This document shows positions 1 through 42,680 of a DNA stretch of 64,000 nt, piece after piece. The position numbers and the translations under genes were made by a program. This stretch comes from Serinus canaria (Eukaryota > Chordata > Aves > Passeriformes > Fringillidae). The notes beneath the pieces are model-generated. The model ran no database searches. It was not told where the DNA came from and saw only the letters and a list, made by a program, of their open reading frames with translations. Location of the stretch: positions 65,143,994 through 65,207,993 of the forward strand of contig NC_066316.1 of NCBI RefSeq assembly GCF_022539315.1, written 5' to 3'. Numbering within the stretch: the stretch's first letter is position 1; each line of letters starts with the position of its first letter.

Positions 1-675
1 TTAAGAGACACCACGGGGAGTCCTAAGCACAGTTCAGTGCTTCCTTCTGAAGGTTACGACAAAGGAAAGCATACATGGAAAGAAAGACTGCAGGGAAATA
101 TGTACTCACTGCATAGACAAATCTGTATGAAAGTAACTGTTCCACTGTGCCTTTCCTCCAGAAGAGGGAGGTGTTTTGCTGACCATACCTCAGAAGCAGT
201 AATTTTACATTTGAAGTATGAGAAATGAGAGGGACAAAGCCCCCAGCTATCGCTAGTGCACATTTTTATACTTCTTTCTACCCTGTGACTCGAATGATCC
301 ATTATGCTGATCCCTGAGGTAAGCTATCTTGTGTCTGCTCTGTTTCACAGCAAATGTTTTGGGGGCTTTTCAAGAGATTGTTAAACCATAAAATCACCTT
401 AGTTTTGCTTCCTTTGTGCAAGATATGGCAATGATAACAAAGATTAACATAGGGCAGCAGATGCATTTGAGGTCAACTGAGGATTCACCAGAGGAAAACC
501 TTTAAGTAGCTTATTAAGCTGCTTTATAAACTCTGTGTGCTATCAGAGAAGTGGAACACAAGAATGTATAAATAAAATCTGAAAAATGTCTTTCACAGAA
601 AAAAAGGCAAAGAAAAAGTGTTTTACTCCAGCAATGAAAGAGAAACAAAAGGAAAAAGAAAATATGTATTAATAC
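1..675 (-). other. RFX6 intron 17, partial
   Basis: Non-coding sequence downstream of the exon 17 donor. Both strands were read for the expected final RFX6 residues (YYGSNINYP…, PPYSDIHDP) and they are absent. No repeat recognised. Confidence 0.7.
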
Positions 676-31785
<31,110 letters not shown>

Positions 31786-32450
31786 GCTCCTCAGCGGCGC
31801 CGGCTCTGCCCCGGCGCGGCGCGGGCGGCGCCCATGGGCGGCGGGAGGGGACGGGAGCGGGAGGACGGGGCGCGGCGGCGGCGGGGGCCAGGGGCGCCGG
31901 CTGAGGCGTGGGCCGGGGCTCTGCACCGCGGCCGGAGACGGTGTCGGCCAAGCGCCGCCGCGAAGGGGAGGAGAGGCGATGCGGGGGCGGCAGCGGGGGA
32001 CAGGTGTGCCCTACGGCGCCGTCCAGGGAGGCGACTTGGCTGCCGAGCGGGCAGGGACGGCCCGCCCGCCCCGGGGCTCCGCCTCGCTCCGGGCCCGCAG
32101 GCGCGGTGGCAGGGAGGTATCTCCGTCCCTTCCTCCGCTTCCCCTCCCGCCGCCGTGCTCGGTCAGGCCAGAAGGGGACAGGGCACGGCTGAAGGCCGAG
32201 GATGTTCGTGGGAGCCGGCCAGCAGCGGATCTGCCGGGGATTTAATGGTTATTTAATGATTAACTGCCGGCGGCCGTGGCTCCGGCTGGAGTCGGGAGCA
32301 GCTTCTGGCAGGGAGCGGCCGCAGGGTCCCCTCGTCCCTTCAGGGCAGAAGGCGGCTCTCCTTGTTCTCTCCTCCGGCGGAGGGCGACGGGCGCTCTGCG
32401 CTTCGCAGCTGCCTCCTGATAGCCGCAGGGCCAGTGGTGGGACCCTTCTG

Positions 32451-33928
32451 GGCACTCTCTGTCACTGTCCATATTTCCTTAATTCCCAGAGTAATTTTGT
32501 GGGTGATGGAGCAAAACATCTTCATTTTGTACATTCATCTGGCAGGCGTGTCTTTGCTTTGCTCCATTTCAGCATGCTGACTGAGAGATGGCAGGAGAGA
32601 ATCACAGAAAGGGGTCCTTGCTTTTTCCAGAGAACAAAATTGTCAGTAGAATGGAAATCTAGTCTGATCACTGCAATGTCTACTGTTTTAATAAGTTCTC
32701 ATTAAAACAAAATGTTAGGTGTTGTGCTGTTCCAGATAAGGACTGGGAAATTGTACTTGTGGTAGCAAGCAGTCCTGAAATGTTATATTGGATGAATTGT
32801 GAAACATTCTTTGATCCATCAAGTAGTGCTGGGCTGTCACAAACACAAAGCTCGTGAACAGCTGTTTCCTTTCTACTCTCTTCCAGTCTTCTCTTGCACC
32901 TGAAGTCATTGATACCACCAGCACTACAAAGCAGCAGAATATGATCACTTCCATTCTTACAGAGATGCATCGTCAGACCAGCTATCATCTATCAAATCCA
33001 TATTTAACAAATATGGTGTGCCCATATCTGCTGAAAGGCCCAAAACCTCATCATAAGAATAAATGATGGGTTTCAGACCCAAGGCAGACCTGTGAAAGGG
33101 TCCTAGAATAAAAAATGGCATTTAGCCCAAACTTTCTGCTGCTCTGGCTACACCTCCTCCCTCCACTGTGAAAAATATATTTATTTCATTACCGGTTACT
33201 CCAGTCAACATTTCTTCATTGTTTCCATGTTCCCTTTTTACTTCATTAAGTGATGCTACATATGGCTTTGACCACAGGTGTCTGTGTCAATTCTTACTGT
33301 AACTCACTGGGACAGTTCAGCATCTGGTTCCAATGGCTTTGTTTGAGGCTGTAGTAAAATCTCATTTGACCCTCTGACTTTTGGCTGGCCTGAGCACTGG
33401 CTCAGGTGCTCACAATTTGGTCCACCATGACCAGTATTTCCATGGTATAATAAAACCTCTCAGCTGCATATTGTTGTGTTGAATCTTTTGTGATCAAAAT
33501 CCAATGGGACATTGAACATGGATATTTTGGAATTATGGAGCTAAATGTTTGTTCTTAAAGGGCAGGATTATTATGGTGGCAGAATATCCTCAGTGACATT
33601 AATGAATTCTATCCATCATCGTCAACACAGGGATTAACTGAGTGAGGGGTTCAGCCTAGGGACCAGCCAGTTTCCATCCTGCAGCAAGCAGCTGTAATCC
33701 TGCTGAAGCAAAGGACAGACCCCAAAAGCTATGGCAGGTGGACAATCCTTCCCCACATTTAAGCTCCCTCTTGCTGGAGTCAGCAGTCCACCTGAATGTA
33801 TGATTTCAGCCTTTGGGAGACAGACACGATGGGGCAGATATAGAACTGGGCCAGCTGAAACCACAGTACCAAGGATGTTACAACATTGCTCGTGCCTAGA
33901 AATTTTCAATGGGTTCTGGGTTTTTTTA
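32451..33928. other. Intergenic, upstream of RFX6
   Basis: Between the CpG island and an AT microsatellite. No gene, exon or repeat family recognised. Confidence 0.6.
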
Positions 33929-33933
33929 ATATA

Positions 33934-33976
<43 letters not shown>

Positions 33977-34052
33977 TTATTTATTTATTTTATATAGATA
34001 TATTTATATATTTATATTTAAATTTATTTATATCTATATATACACACATGCA
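33929..34052. repeat. (TA)n / (TTTA)n low-complexity tract
   Basis: About 40 bp of perfect (TA)n followed by (TTTA)n and degenerate TATA/TTTA sequence. Confidence 0.95.
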
Positions 34053-34094
34053 CATATGCACAAAGATGAATGCCAAGGTCGGTGTATGCATCAT

Positions 34095-34217
34095 ACCTGG
34101 AAGCATTCAAAGTAAGGCTGGATGGAGTGGGGCTCTGAGCAGCCTTATGTAGTTTGAGATGTCCCTGCACATTTCAAGAGTCCCTTCCAACCCAAACTAA
34201 TCTGTGGTTCTATAATT
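34095..34217 (+). mobile_element. CR1 LINE 3' end fragment
   Basis: It contains 'ggctggatggagtggggctc', 'gagcagccttatgtagtttg' and 'agtcccttccaacccaaact', ending in ggttctataat, matching the CR1 3' end on the plus strand. The copy is short and diverged. Confidence 0.8.
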
Positions 34218-37200
34218 TGTGCTTGAAGCATGCAACATCTCTTGCCTAACTTTGTCTCACCTCCGTCTCTCTTTGGAGTCAGTGGGGAAGAGAAAGTGTG
34301 TCCTAAAGATAATTCATACCAGTCACATTACCCAGTGAACAGATCAACTTCTCATTGATCGGTTTCCCTTCTAGGTCTGCACTGAGAGCCTAGAAAGCCT
34401 TGCTTAGTTTTAGGTGAATTTTGTAATGTAATCCCACCAAAACAGCAGAATTATTTGTTTCTGTAACTTACATATGAAATATCTTTTATATCAGCACTCA
34501 GGTATTGCACCATTTCATCTTGCTGCAGTGTTTTCTTTTCCTTGTTGCCAATACAGTGCATGAAAACAAAACATTTTTCAACTTTATTCATATCAGTGTG
34601 ACTTGCCATTAATAACAATTTGCCTGAGGGGTTCTCTGTTTTGAACTGCAAAATGTTTGGAAGATAAATGCAGCAGTAGAAATACAATTTGTTATTGATC
34701 TGTTCCTGTGTAATCCTGCATGATGTTTACTTAAGTGTTGGAAATTGTTTCACCTCATATCCTCCCCAGACAAATGAACTACACAGAAGCCCTGATATGG
34801 TGTTGATGCCAGGACTCTTTGGTAGACTCTAATACCTATTTCTTTCCAACTATACTGATAGTACCATAAAAGTAAAGTATGGCACATATCAGTATTCCAC
34901 AAGGATATAATAAATCAATTTTTCATAATTGTCAGTGTTTGTCATTCTCTCTGCTTTGACATAGCATGAATCTATTTAGCTCTTCCTGAAACTCCATTTC
35001 TGGTTTTCTGACTCCTTGCAAGAAACAGTTTTAATCAGCTCCAATTCAAACAAGATAGCTTTCTCATATATTTTGGTCCTCTCCACATCTCAGTGTTTAC
35101 TTTTTGAGAGTATTTTCATCTTTGAAATTCAGAAAAAAAAAAAAATGGTGCACTAAGCTAAGGGCTCCTGAATTTGATGTTGTCACTGGCAACACCTTTT
35201 GAAAGCCTATATCCAATAATAGATTTTTATCACAAAAATTTCTTTAGATAAGAATCTCTATTAATTAAAGGGTCAGATTTGAAACAAATTGAAATGTCCT
35301 CCAAAATCTTAGCTTTATTGTTTCCAATAATTATTGAATCATTCCTTTTGATAAATTAACTATAATGATGGCTTGAGAACATCACTCAGTGATAATGGAA
35401 ATTTTTTTTGTCTTTGCAATTTTTTCCTGAGCCCTTCTTAAGTCTTATACATGAGCAATAAGTGATTTCTCTAAAGAATTTTCTTCTTTCTGGTGTCTTG
35501 AGTCCCCAGTTTTGTGTATGCAACCAGGTGAAACCTTAGAGAAAGCAAAGGGGAAAAAAAAGGAGAGCCCTCAAAGCACTTTTCCATTTCATCTCTCTTC
35601 TACCACAGAGGAGGATACTTGTATCACCCACTGCTGTCACTGTGCTGTGGCTTCTCTGGTGCTTGTAGAAGAAGATGGAGAAAGATGTGGAAGTGAAGGG
35701 GAAGAAAGATGGGAAAGATGTGGAAGTGAAGGCGGCCCCTTCCCCTGCACCAGGCAGGGAAAAGGGCATCCTTCAATGTGGGCCTGGAGACTTCTGCTCT
35801 CAGTGGGGAAGGGAAGGAGGATCTTTCATTGCCCAGCTAGTCCAGCTCAGCAACTATAGCAGAGCTGCACTGGTGCCTTTTGACCTTAAGCTCTGTGAAC
35901 TGCCAGTCCTGATGCTGTAAAATCTTACAAATATGGTTGAACTTTATCTATGCAGCCAACAGAGTGAAAAGTTAATATGGAACTGCAATTAGCACAAACT
36001 ACCCAGGAGGAGAATCCTTCAACTCCATCAGGAACATGTCTGTGTGTATCTACACAAAAAAATTCCACATGAAGATAAATTGATTACCCAAAGGATGCTA
36101 TTGCCTCCATGCCTGACTATTCCCACCTTCTTTTAGTAGGTTCTCATTCTGCCTTACTAGCCATTTCATAGCTTTTATTATATCACCCTGAACTTTCTGA
36201 GTTTCCATAATTTTGAAAATCTTTTCCCAACTTAGTATGGAAAAGATCCACAAACCTTGCCCTGTCAATAACTTTACAAGCAGGGCCAGATCTGTGAAAG
36301 CATCAGCTTGTCTGACAAGCTAATTCAGTATAGAAGCTTACAGTTTCCTTTATAAGGAACAATTGCTGGCATCCAGTAGATGGTGATGTTTAATAAGGTA
36401 TTTCCTGCTCTGTCTCCCAGCTGATAAAGCCAGACCTGTCTCTCTGTCTCTTTATGTTTGGGCGTTTCACTCACTGCCTCTTCCTATGATCTTTAAATGA
36501 AAACCCATTCTGTTTTGTATAGAATTGGGCCCTTCCATTTTTCTTCCCAAATAACAAACTTCAAAATAAATAAACCATATACTACACTAACCCCTTTCAC
36601 AGTTCACATGTCTCTATCCTCTACAAACCCTGGGTGACTCTACGCTACTGTGTCGTTCTGACCTTATGTGGCTACATGTAAACAAAAAAACTCAATGCCT
36701 ACCTCTCTCTTCATCTCTCTTCAGGAAATGTTTAACAGTTGTCTCACATTCCTTATCTTGATTTTGAAATGCCATTTTTCAGTATGTATTCCTTTTTCCT
36801 GTGCCAAATTGGGAGAAAATGTTTGTATTCATATAAGTACATGCTCCTACAAGCTTACAGACTGAACAACCACTTCACCATTCATGTATTTGCACTGTGC
36901 TTTGGTCGGCACATTCAGGAAAAAATATTAAGGAGGCCAGCAGAGTTTTTCACTCAGCAGCTATTCAAACATCTTATGTTCCTCTATGAATGATCCAGGA
37001 ATAGAGCTGAGCTTAGAGGATATGTTCACCCTTGAAGAAGTGATTTTGAGAGTTTCTGCAGATACTCCAAACAGGTCTATTAGCAGCACTTCTTGTGTGA
37101 CTAGCCTATCTGCAAACAACTTCTAAATAGGTGTTAACAGAAGAAAAACCACTAAAGTAAGGGACAATTCTCTCTATGCAAAGCTGAGTCCTGAAGGTTC

Positions 37201-37429
37201 TACCACCAGCTGGGTGCAGTTCACTAAACTGCTACATTCACAGACAGCTCACCACTTTTCAAACCGAGTTTTTTTCCCCTCTGTGTCTGTCTGTCCACCC
37301 TTTTCCTAGCCACATACTCCTTCTGATAGCATTTAGCACTTGTCGACACTTCTGTGTCAGTTTAATTTACTGAAGTAACAGGAAACAAGGCCAAGAGAAA
37401 ACAATGATTTCTGGTATTTCAAATTGTTA
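34218..37429. other. Intergenic
   Basis: No gene recognised. A short imperfect tandem duplication containing 'gaaagatgtggaagtgaagg' lies at about 35677-35732. The small ORFs here have no recognisable domain. Confidence 0.6.
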
Positions 37430-37620
37430 AATGAGCCCAGAAGTGTGATCTGAGCCAGAATGTGGGTGGGATGGTACCACTGGGACTGAGGGAAAGGGAA
37501 GGAGGATGGTCAGGAGAGAGGATATATAAGAATGGAGGGGAGAAAGATTTCCTCAATTTTGCAGCAATAAAACCTGCTGAACTGCCTGTGGAACCACAGA
37601 CCTATTAATGGGTGATGTGC
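37430..37620 (+). mobile_element. Possible LTR fragment (TATA box and poly-A signal close together)
   Basis: 'gaggatatataagaatgg' is followed about 40 bp later by 'gcaataaaacctgctgaact', the promoter/poly-A layout of a retroviral U3-R region. The family was not recognised and the ends are not defined. Confidence 0.35.
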
Positions 37621-39248
37621 AAAATGTGCTTTTTAGATTAATGCCGCTACCTTTGAACAAATAATCTCACATAGTTACTGTGCAACTTTACAATTCTGTC
37701 ATGTAGAACAAACCTCTTCCTTCTTCCGTTCCTTCTTTCCTTCCTTGCCTTGCCTTGCCTTTCTATTTTTAAGGAATATTACCAATGTTTTTCCAGCTAG
37801 GCATGAACAGAAGCATGCTGCACTAGCAACCTACTAAGTGCTCTGTATCTGAATCTAGTGTTCTGTTACTTTGAATAATTCTGGTTTTCACCCCAGAATA
37901 TTTTTTTTTCTTGAGATCAGTTAGCCACCATACACAAAAGCACAGGAACAAACAGTGCCTTCCCCTGGAAGTTGCTCAGGCCCTCAATTAATCTGGAAAC
38001 AAAACCACTGCTTGCCCCTTTGCATATTCCCATTTCTAGCATATGCTCTGTTTTGAGAAGCAGGAGTGAGGCTTTGAATGATGAGGAGGTGAGGCTGTTT
38101 CCTGGATGGAGAGACACTCAAGCCTCTGACTTACTTCAGGCAAGTGTTTTCTAAGGTCAGGAACCAAGTGTTTGCTGTTACTGTCCCCTGTTTTTTACTA
38201 ATGAAGTGATGTTTCCTTGTAGTGAAGAAGTTATAGACAATTATTTTAAAATTTGGGACAGAAGGAAAAATTATTTTTCCCCTTCATTATATATTTGGAC
38301 AATATTTTAAAAAGCATTTAATATAGACATTATATTTAATGACAATGTGGGAGCAATTCAATGCCTGTTGCAGAGGCAATAGTATCCTTCCCTCTGACTT
38401 CAATATGCTCTTGATTAGGTCCTTATTTGCTAAGCAAACACTCAATAAAACTTCACATTGTTACATGTCCACAGTCAGAGAGGTATTGTGCTCTAAGAAA
38501 AATCACAACTTCTTGCTGGTAACAGATTCTGGAATCTAGTCTGGAGGAAAAATACCTCAAATATCTGCATAAGAGGAGTTATGTGGCTTGCTGTCAAAGG
38601 TCTAACTTCAACCACAAAGTGGTCATACTGTTTTCAGCACTTCTGAGCATAAATCCTGGCCAAGGACAAGATCCTTGGGGTAGCTGGGATAGGGGACAGA
38701 AAGCCAGGCATGCCCTGGGGAGGGCACAGTATGAAACCTTGCATGATGCAGAGGATCTAAATTGATAAGGATTTTTTGATAAAGGGACACTGGGTGTGCT
38801 CAGTAACAGCCAGGTTCCTGGTGATCAGGGTGCTTCCTAAATCATTGACATTAAATGAGCCACCTTGCCTGTTTCCTGCTCTGTTTAACACACCAAGCTG
38901 AAGGAGGCTGAGTATCTCCTCAGCTCCAGCCAGCCTGAGCTAGTCCTTTCTTCACCCAGAACACCTTCAATGCCACCTGTTCAACCTGCTACATGTTTTG
39001 AAAACACCAGAAAGGTCTTTACTGTGTCCCTTATCAACAGATGGTTTCTGTGATTAAGGGCAGAGAGCATTTGTGCAGGATTTAGCAGTACATCCCACTG
39101 CAATCTGAACTAACTTGAGTTAAGGGCATCCTGGAGTGATGCCTGGGTTACTGTGGTGGTAGTAAAGGGTGCTCCAAGAAACAGGTTTATTCCATGCTTT
39201 TGGCCTGCTGAATTTACCCTTCTCCAATTCTGTTGCCCTTGTTTGAAT
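37621..39248. other. Intergenic
   Basis: Nothing recognised except a short CTTCC/CCTTG-type pyrimidine tract at about 37718-37762. Confidence 0.6.
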
Positions 39249-39350
39249 TATAGAATAATTTTCATGGAATTATAGAATCATTGAGGTTGAAAAAGACCTC
39301 TAAGATTATTAAATACAACCTTTGACTGAATACCACCATGGCCACTATAC
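39249..39350 (-). mobile_element. CR1-like fragment, reverse orientation
   Basis: 'ttatagaatcattgaggttg' followed by aaaagacctctaagatt and 'aatacaacctttgactgaat' resembles the reverse complement of the 3' end of a CR1 subfamily. It is short and diverged. Confidence 0.6.
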
Positions 39351-40261
39351 CACATCACATTATTTCAACGGCCAGAGGAATTCCACAGAGAAACTTTGTA
39401 GATACCATAATACATTCTATTTTGTGGTGAAGAATGATAACAATGGCAACAGAGACCAGCCCTTGGTCTTTCATCTAGCTACATTTTATTTTTTCATATA
39501 TTTGCATATCAGCTTGTAGAACATACACATGGATATATCTGCACATTTATCAAAATTCCAATCAAATACTACTGCTACATGTCATTAAAAACAAGGCACT
39601 TGGAAATGCTCAGTTTAGGAATTGGAAATAACATAAATAAACCAGACTGAATAAGGGTTAGACTTTTGGAGAAAGAGAAAGCTCACATGGGAATTAAATT
39701 CCTGAAGAGAAACTCTGGTGACTATGGAGTTTTTTCAAAATATTTGTGTTGGATATACGGGATTAAACAATTCTGACCCTAAAATTCACTTTCCATTTCT
39801 TTTCTTTCATGTTTCCATTAACATTTCCTAATAATGCAATGCATATACTACATTGCACATATTAAAAATTGTGTCTTCCAAGACCTTGGTACTTAATAGA
39901 TCACATTGTGATCTATTTTTGTGATCTTTGAATTAGAAGGCATATTGGGGCATTTCTGAATAGTCTCACACCTAATAATAATCTCACACCTTATGTGCAG
40001 ATCTATTATGTTTCAGTCCTGGGGGGGTGGTGTACAGATGAATGTAGCTTAAACGCCTCTGAAGAATTTGGCTGTAAATTACTCTGGTGTAATGCAGAAA
40101 ATAATTTAGTTTTCTGTTTTCTAATTTCTCATTAATGAGATAGGACTAGATGTGGCACCTGTGCAGAGACCTTTTTTACTGCCTCACTTCTTGTAATCAT
40201 GATATTACAAATCACTTTTAATTAACCTACAGATATATCCACAGACTCTAATGGGAACTGC
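39351..40261. other. Intergenic
   Basis: No gene or repeat family recognised. Confidence 0.6.

Positions 40262-40326
<65 letters not shown>
40262..40326 (+). repeat. (CAT)n trinucleotide microsatellite
   Basis: 65 bp of uninterrupted CAT, about 21-22 copies. It is not inside any recognised exon. Confidence 0.98.
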
Positions 40327-40449
40327 GGTTTTGATCCTGCCTTGTTGATGATTTGTGAATGCATTTGTGTAGAAATAATGGCATTACCTTTTTTAACCAA
40401 GATATTGTCTCAGGAGCAATAAGAAAATATTTGCAGTCTTTCAGAACAT

Positions 40450-40766
40450 AAAAGTGGCTTGCAAGAAAGATGAAGAAGGACTTTTAAGCAAGCCCTGTAG
40501 TGACAGGACAGGAGGCAATGACTAAAAAGGGAGAGAGGGTGGATTTACACTGTTTATAAGGAAGGCATTTTTACAATGAGGGTGGTGAGGCACTGGAACA
40601 GGTTGCCCAGGGAAGTTGTGGATGCCCCATATCTGAAAATGTTCAAGGCCAGACTGGATGGGGCTTTCACCAGTCTGGTCTAGTGCAAAGTGTCCCTGCC
40701 CATGGCAGGAGGTTTGGAACTGGATGATCTTTTATGGTCCTTTTCAGCTCAAACCATTTTATGTCT
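40450..40766 (+). mobile_element. CR1 LINE, truncated 3' end
   Basis: It contains 'gagggtggtgaggcactgga', 'ggttgcccagggaagttgtg', 'aaggccagactggatggggc' and 'gtgtccctgcccatggcagg', then tggatgatcttttatggtcc, in CR1 plus-strand order. One of the best preserved copies here. Confidence 0.93.
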
Positions 40767-42610
40767 TAAGAATCTGCTGCCCTTATTAAACTGCTTAGAC
40801 AAACGAATGTCAAAGGATTCCACATCTAAGTACATTTTGCATATAAGTACATTTATTCTACAGATCTGGAAGAAGCAGTATCTGCATTTCAATAAATTAG
40901 AGGTAAAGATTTTAACAATTTAGATATTAGATGCCTCACAAATATGATTTTTCTTATCACTAGGAGTGACATTAAAACAGAGCCAGTGGGTAGTGGAAAT
41001 TTACATAAAGGAATTTATGTGTGAAAAGAAGGAAACCATTCTAATTTAAAACCAAACCAAACAAACAAAAAACCAAACCAGAACAACAGATGGAAAAAAC
41101 ACTATATGAATTGGCCACAAACTCCTCAAGTTCTTTTTTCTTGCTGCTGCTCTGGATTACTTCTAAATGATAGAAGCCCCTTTTGCTGCTGAAAGAAGGG
41201 GAATCCTTAGAACAACCTGTAGTACAAGGTTTTATAATTATCCTTTCTGACTTTGGAGTGGCTCCATCTGACAGAAAAGACTGGTAAATCTTCTATCTTT
41301 AAAACATAGAAATATTTAAGTATCCCTCTAGGAAAATTTTTCTTTTTTCAGATAAAACTTCCTTGCTTTTCTATGAAATCATGAAATTTATATCTGGCAG
41401 TGTGGCAATACCCATTTCATCTATGTAGGCCATGATGGAAGTACCTGAAAACTGCAAAAAAGTAAATGCCTGAAAATCTGCTGGAGAAAATATCAACAAA
41501 TCTCTGGCAACAGGTAAAAGAAAAATTCACATAGTAATTTTGCTCTGTTCTTGGTTGATCCTTGTAAATTTTTGCTGTCTTTTGGATAGCTGCTGACATA
41601 ACTTGTTTCTTTTTCCAATTAATAGAGTTCATGATAGTTGCTCTATCACCCTCAGCTTTAAAGGCTGGGTGATTGCAAAGAGATTTAATACCAAACTTAA
41701 GATCAAATTCATTTGTGTGCTGGTAGCCATTTCATATTGTATTTCTAAAAAAAATGTGTATGAACTGAATGTTGTGAGAGTAAGTGCAGATCAATGGGTT
41801 TATCCATCCTTGAGGTATTTCTTCAAAGACAATTTCTTGTCAGGGAGCAGAAATTGCATCAGAATTTTCTTTGCTGTTTTCTAGTTAGTCAAAGTCAGCA
41901 ATGCAGTATTTTTGAATATGTAAGCTGTCCTTAAACAATAGTGTGCACCATATTCTGTAGGAAGTGTGGAGAATGTTGTCTTACTCTACAATATTATAAC
42001 TGTGAACTTCTTAGAAATAAACATTCCTAATGGTTTTCATGTGTGAAACTTTTTTCTCTTTTCCTCAGTCTTTCAATCTGAAGGTTGAAGTCAATCTCCA
42101 GAGTGATTCATGGATTTAGTGTTTTGGGTTCTTTTTCTTATCTGAAAGGAATTTTTATGAGTGTCACCTGTTCTGCCTGGACTTTCTTTGCAGGTGTATG
42201 TTTACTTTTATAACACAATCAGTTAAATCTTGTAACGTGAACTGAAATCTTTTAAGATCTCAAAAGATCCTAACCAAAGTAAATTAAAAATTCCAGAATA
42301 AGGGTGACAGTGACAACCTTGAATCAATGAGCATCAAGCCTGGACTAAGGCATAAAACCTCTCTGCCTTCGGGAATCTTGTTCCTTGCCTGCAGAGCTCC
42401 CCACAGCTGGGTAAGGAGCTCTTAACAGCTTATCTCCTGTACAAACACAAGGAGATTTAGGTTCTCAAAAACAGAGTTCCCCAAGACCTGCTGGCTGAGC
42501 TCAGGACTGCCTACAGTAATTTGTCCTGAGAGGAGCCTCAAACCCCACTTGTGTCTTCTACAATTTGGCATCTATGGGCACCTATTCCCAGATGCTGTTG
42601 TGTGTGGCAT
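40767..42610. other. Intergenic
   Basis: No gene or repeat family recognised on either strand. Confidence 0.6.
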
Positions 42611-42680
42611 TATCACAGAACTACACGATAGATGACGTTGGAAGGGACATCTGGAAATTCTCCAGTCAAGTCCCAAAGTA
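42611..42680 (-). mobile_element. CR1 fragment, reverse orientation
   Basis: 'tatcacagaactacacgata' followed by gttggaagggacatctgga resembles the reverse complement of a CR1 3' end. It is very short. Confidence 0.55.

Noticed and set aside
31786..31926. Upstream in-frame ATG giving RFX6 a 47-residue extension
   Set aside because: The extension is Pro/Arg-rich CpG-island sequence, whereas the ATG at 31785 has a strong Kozak context and matches the family N-terminus.
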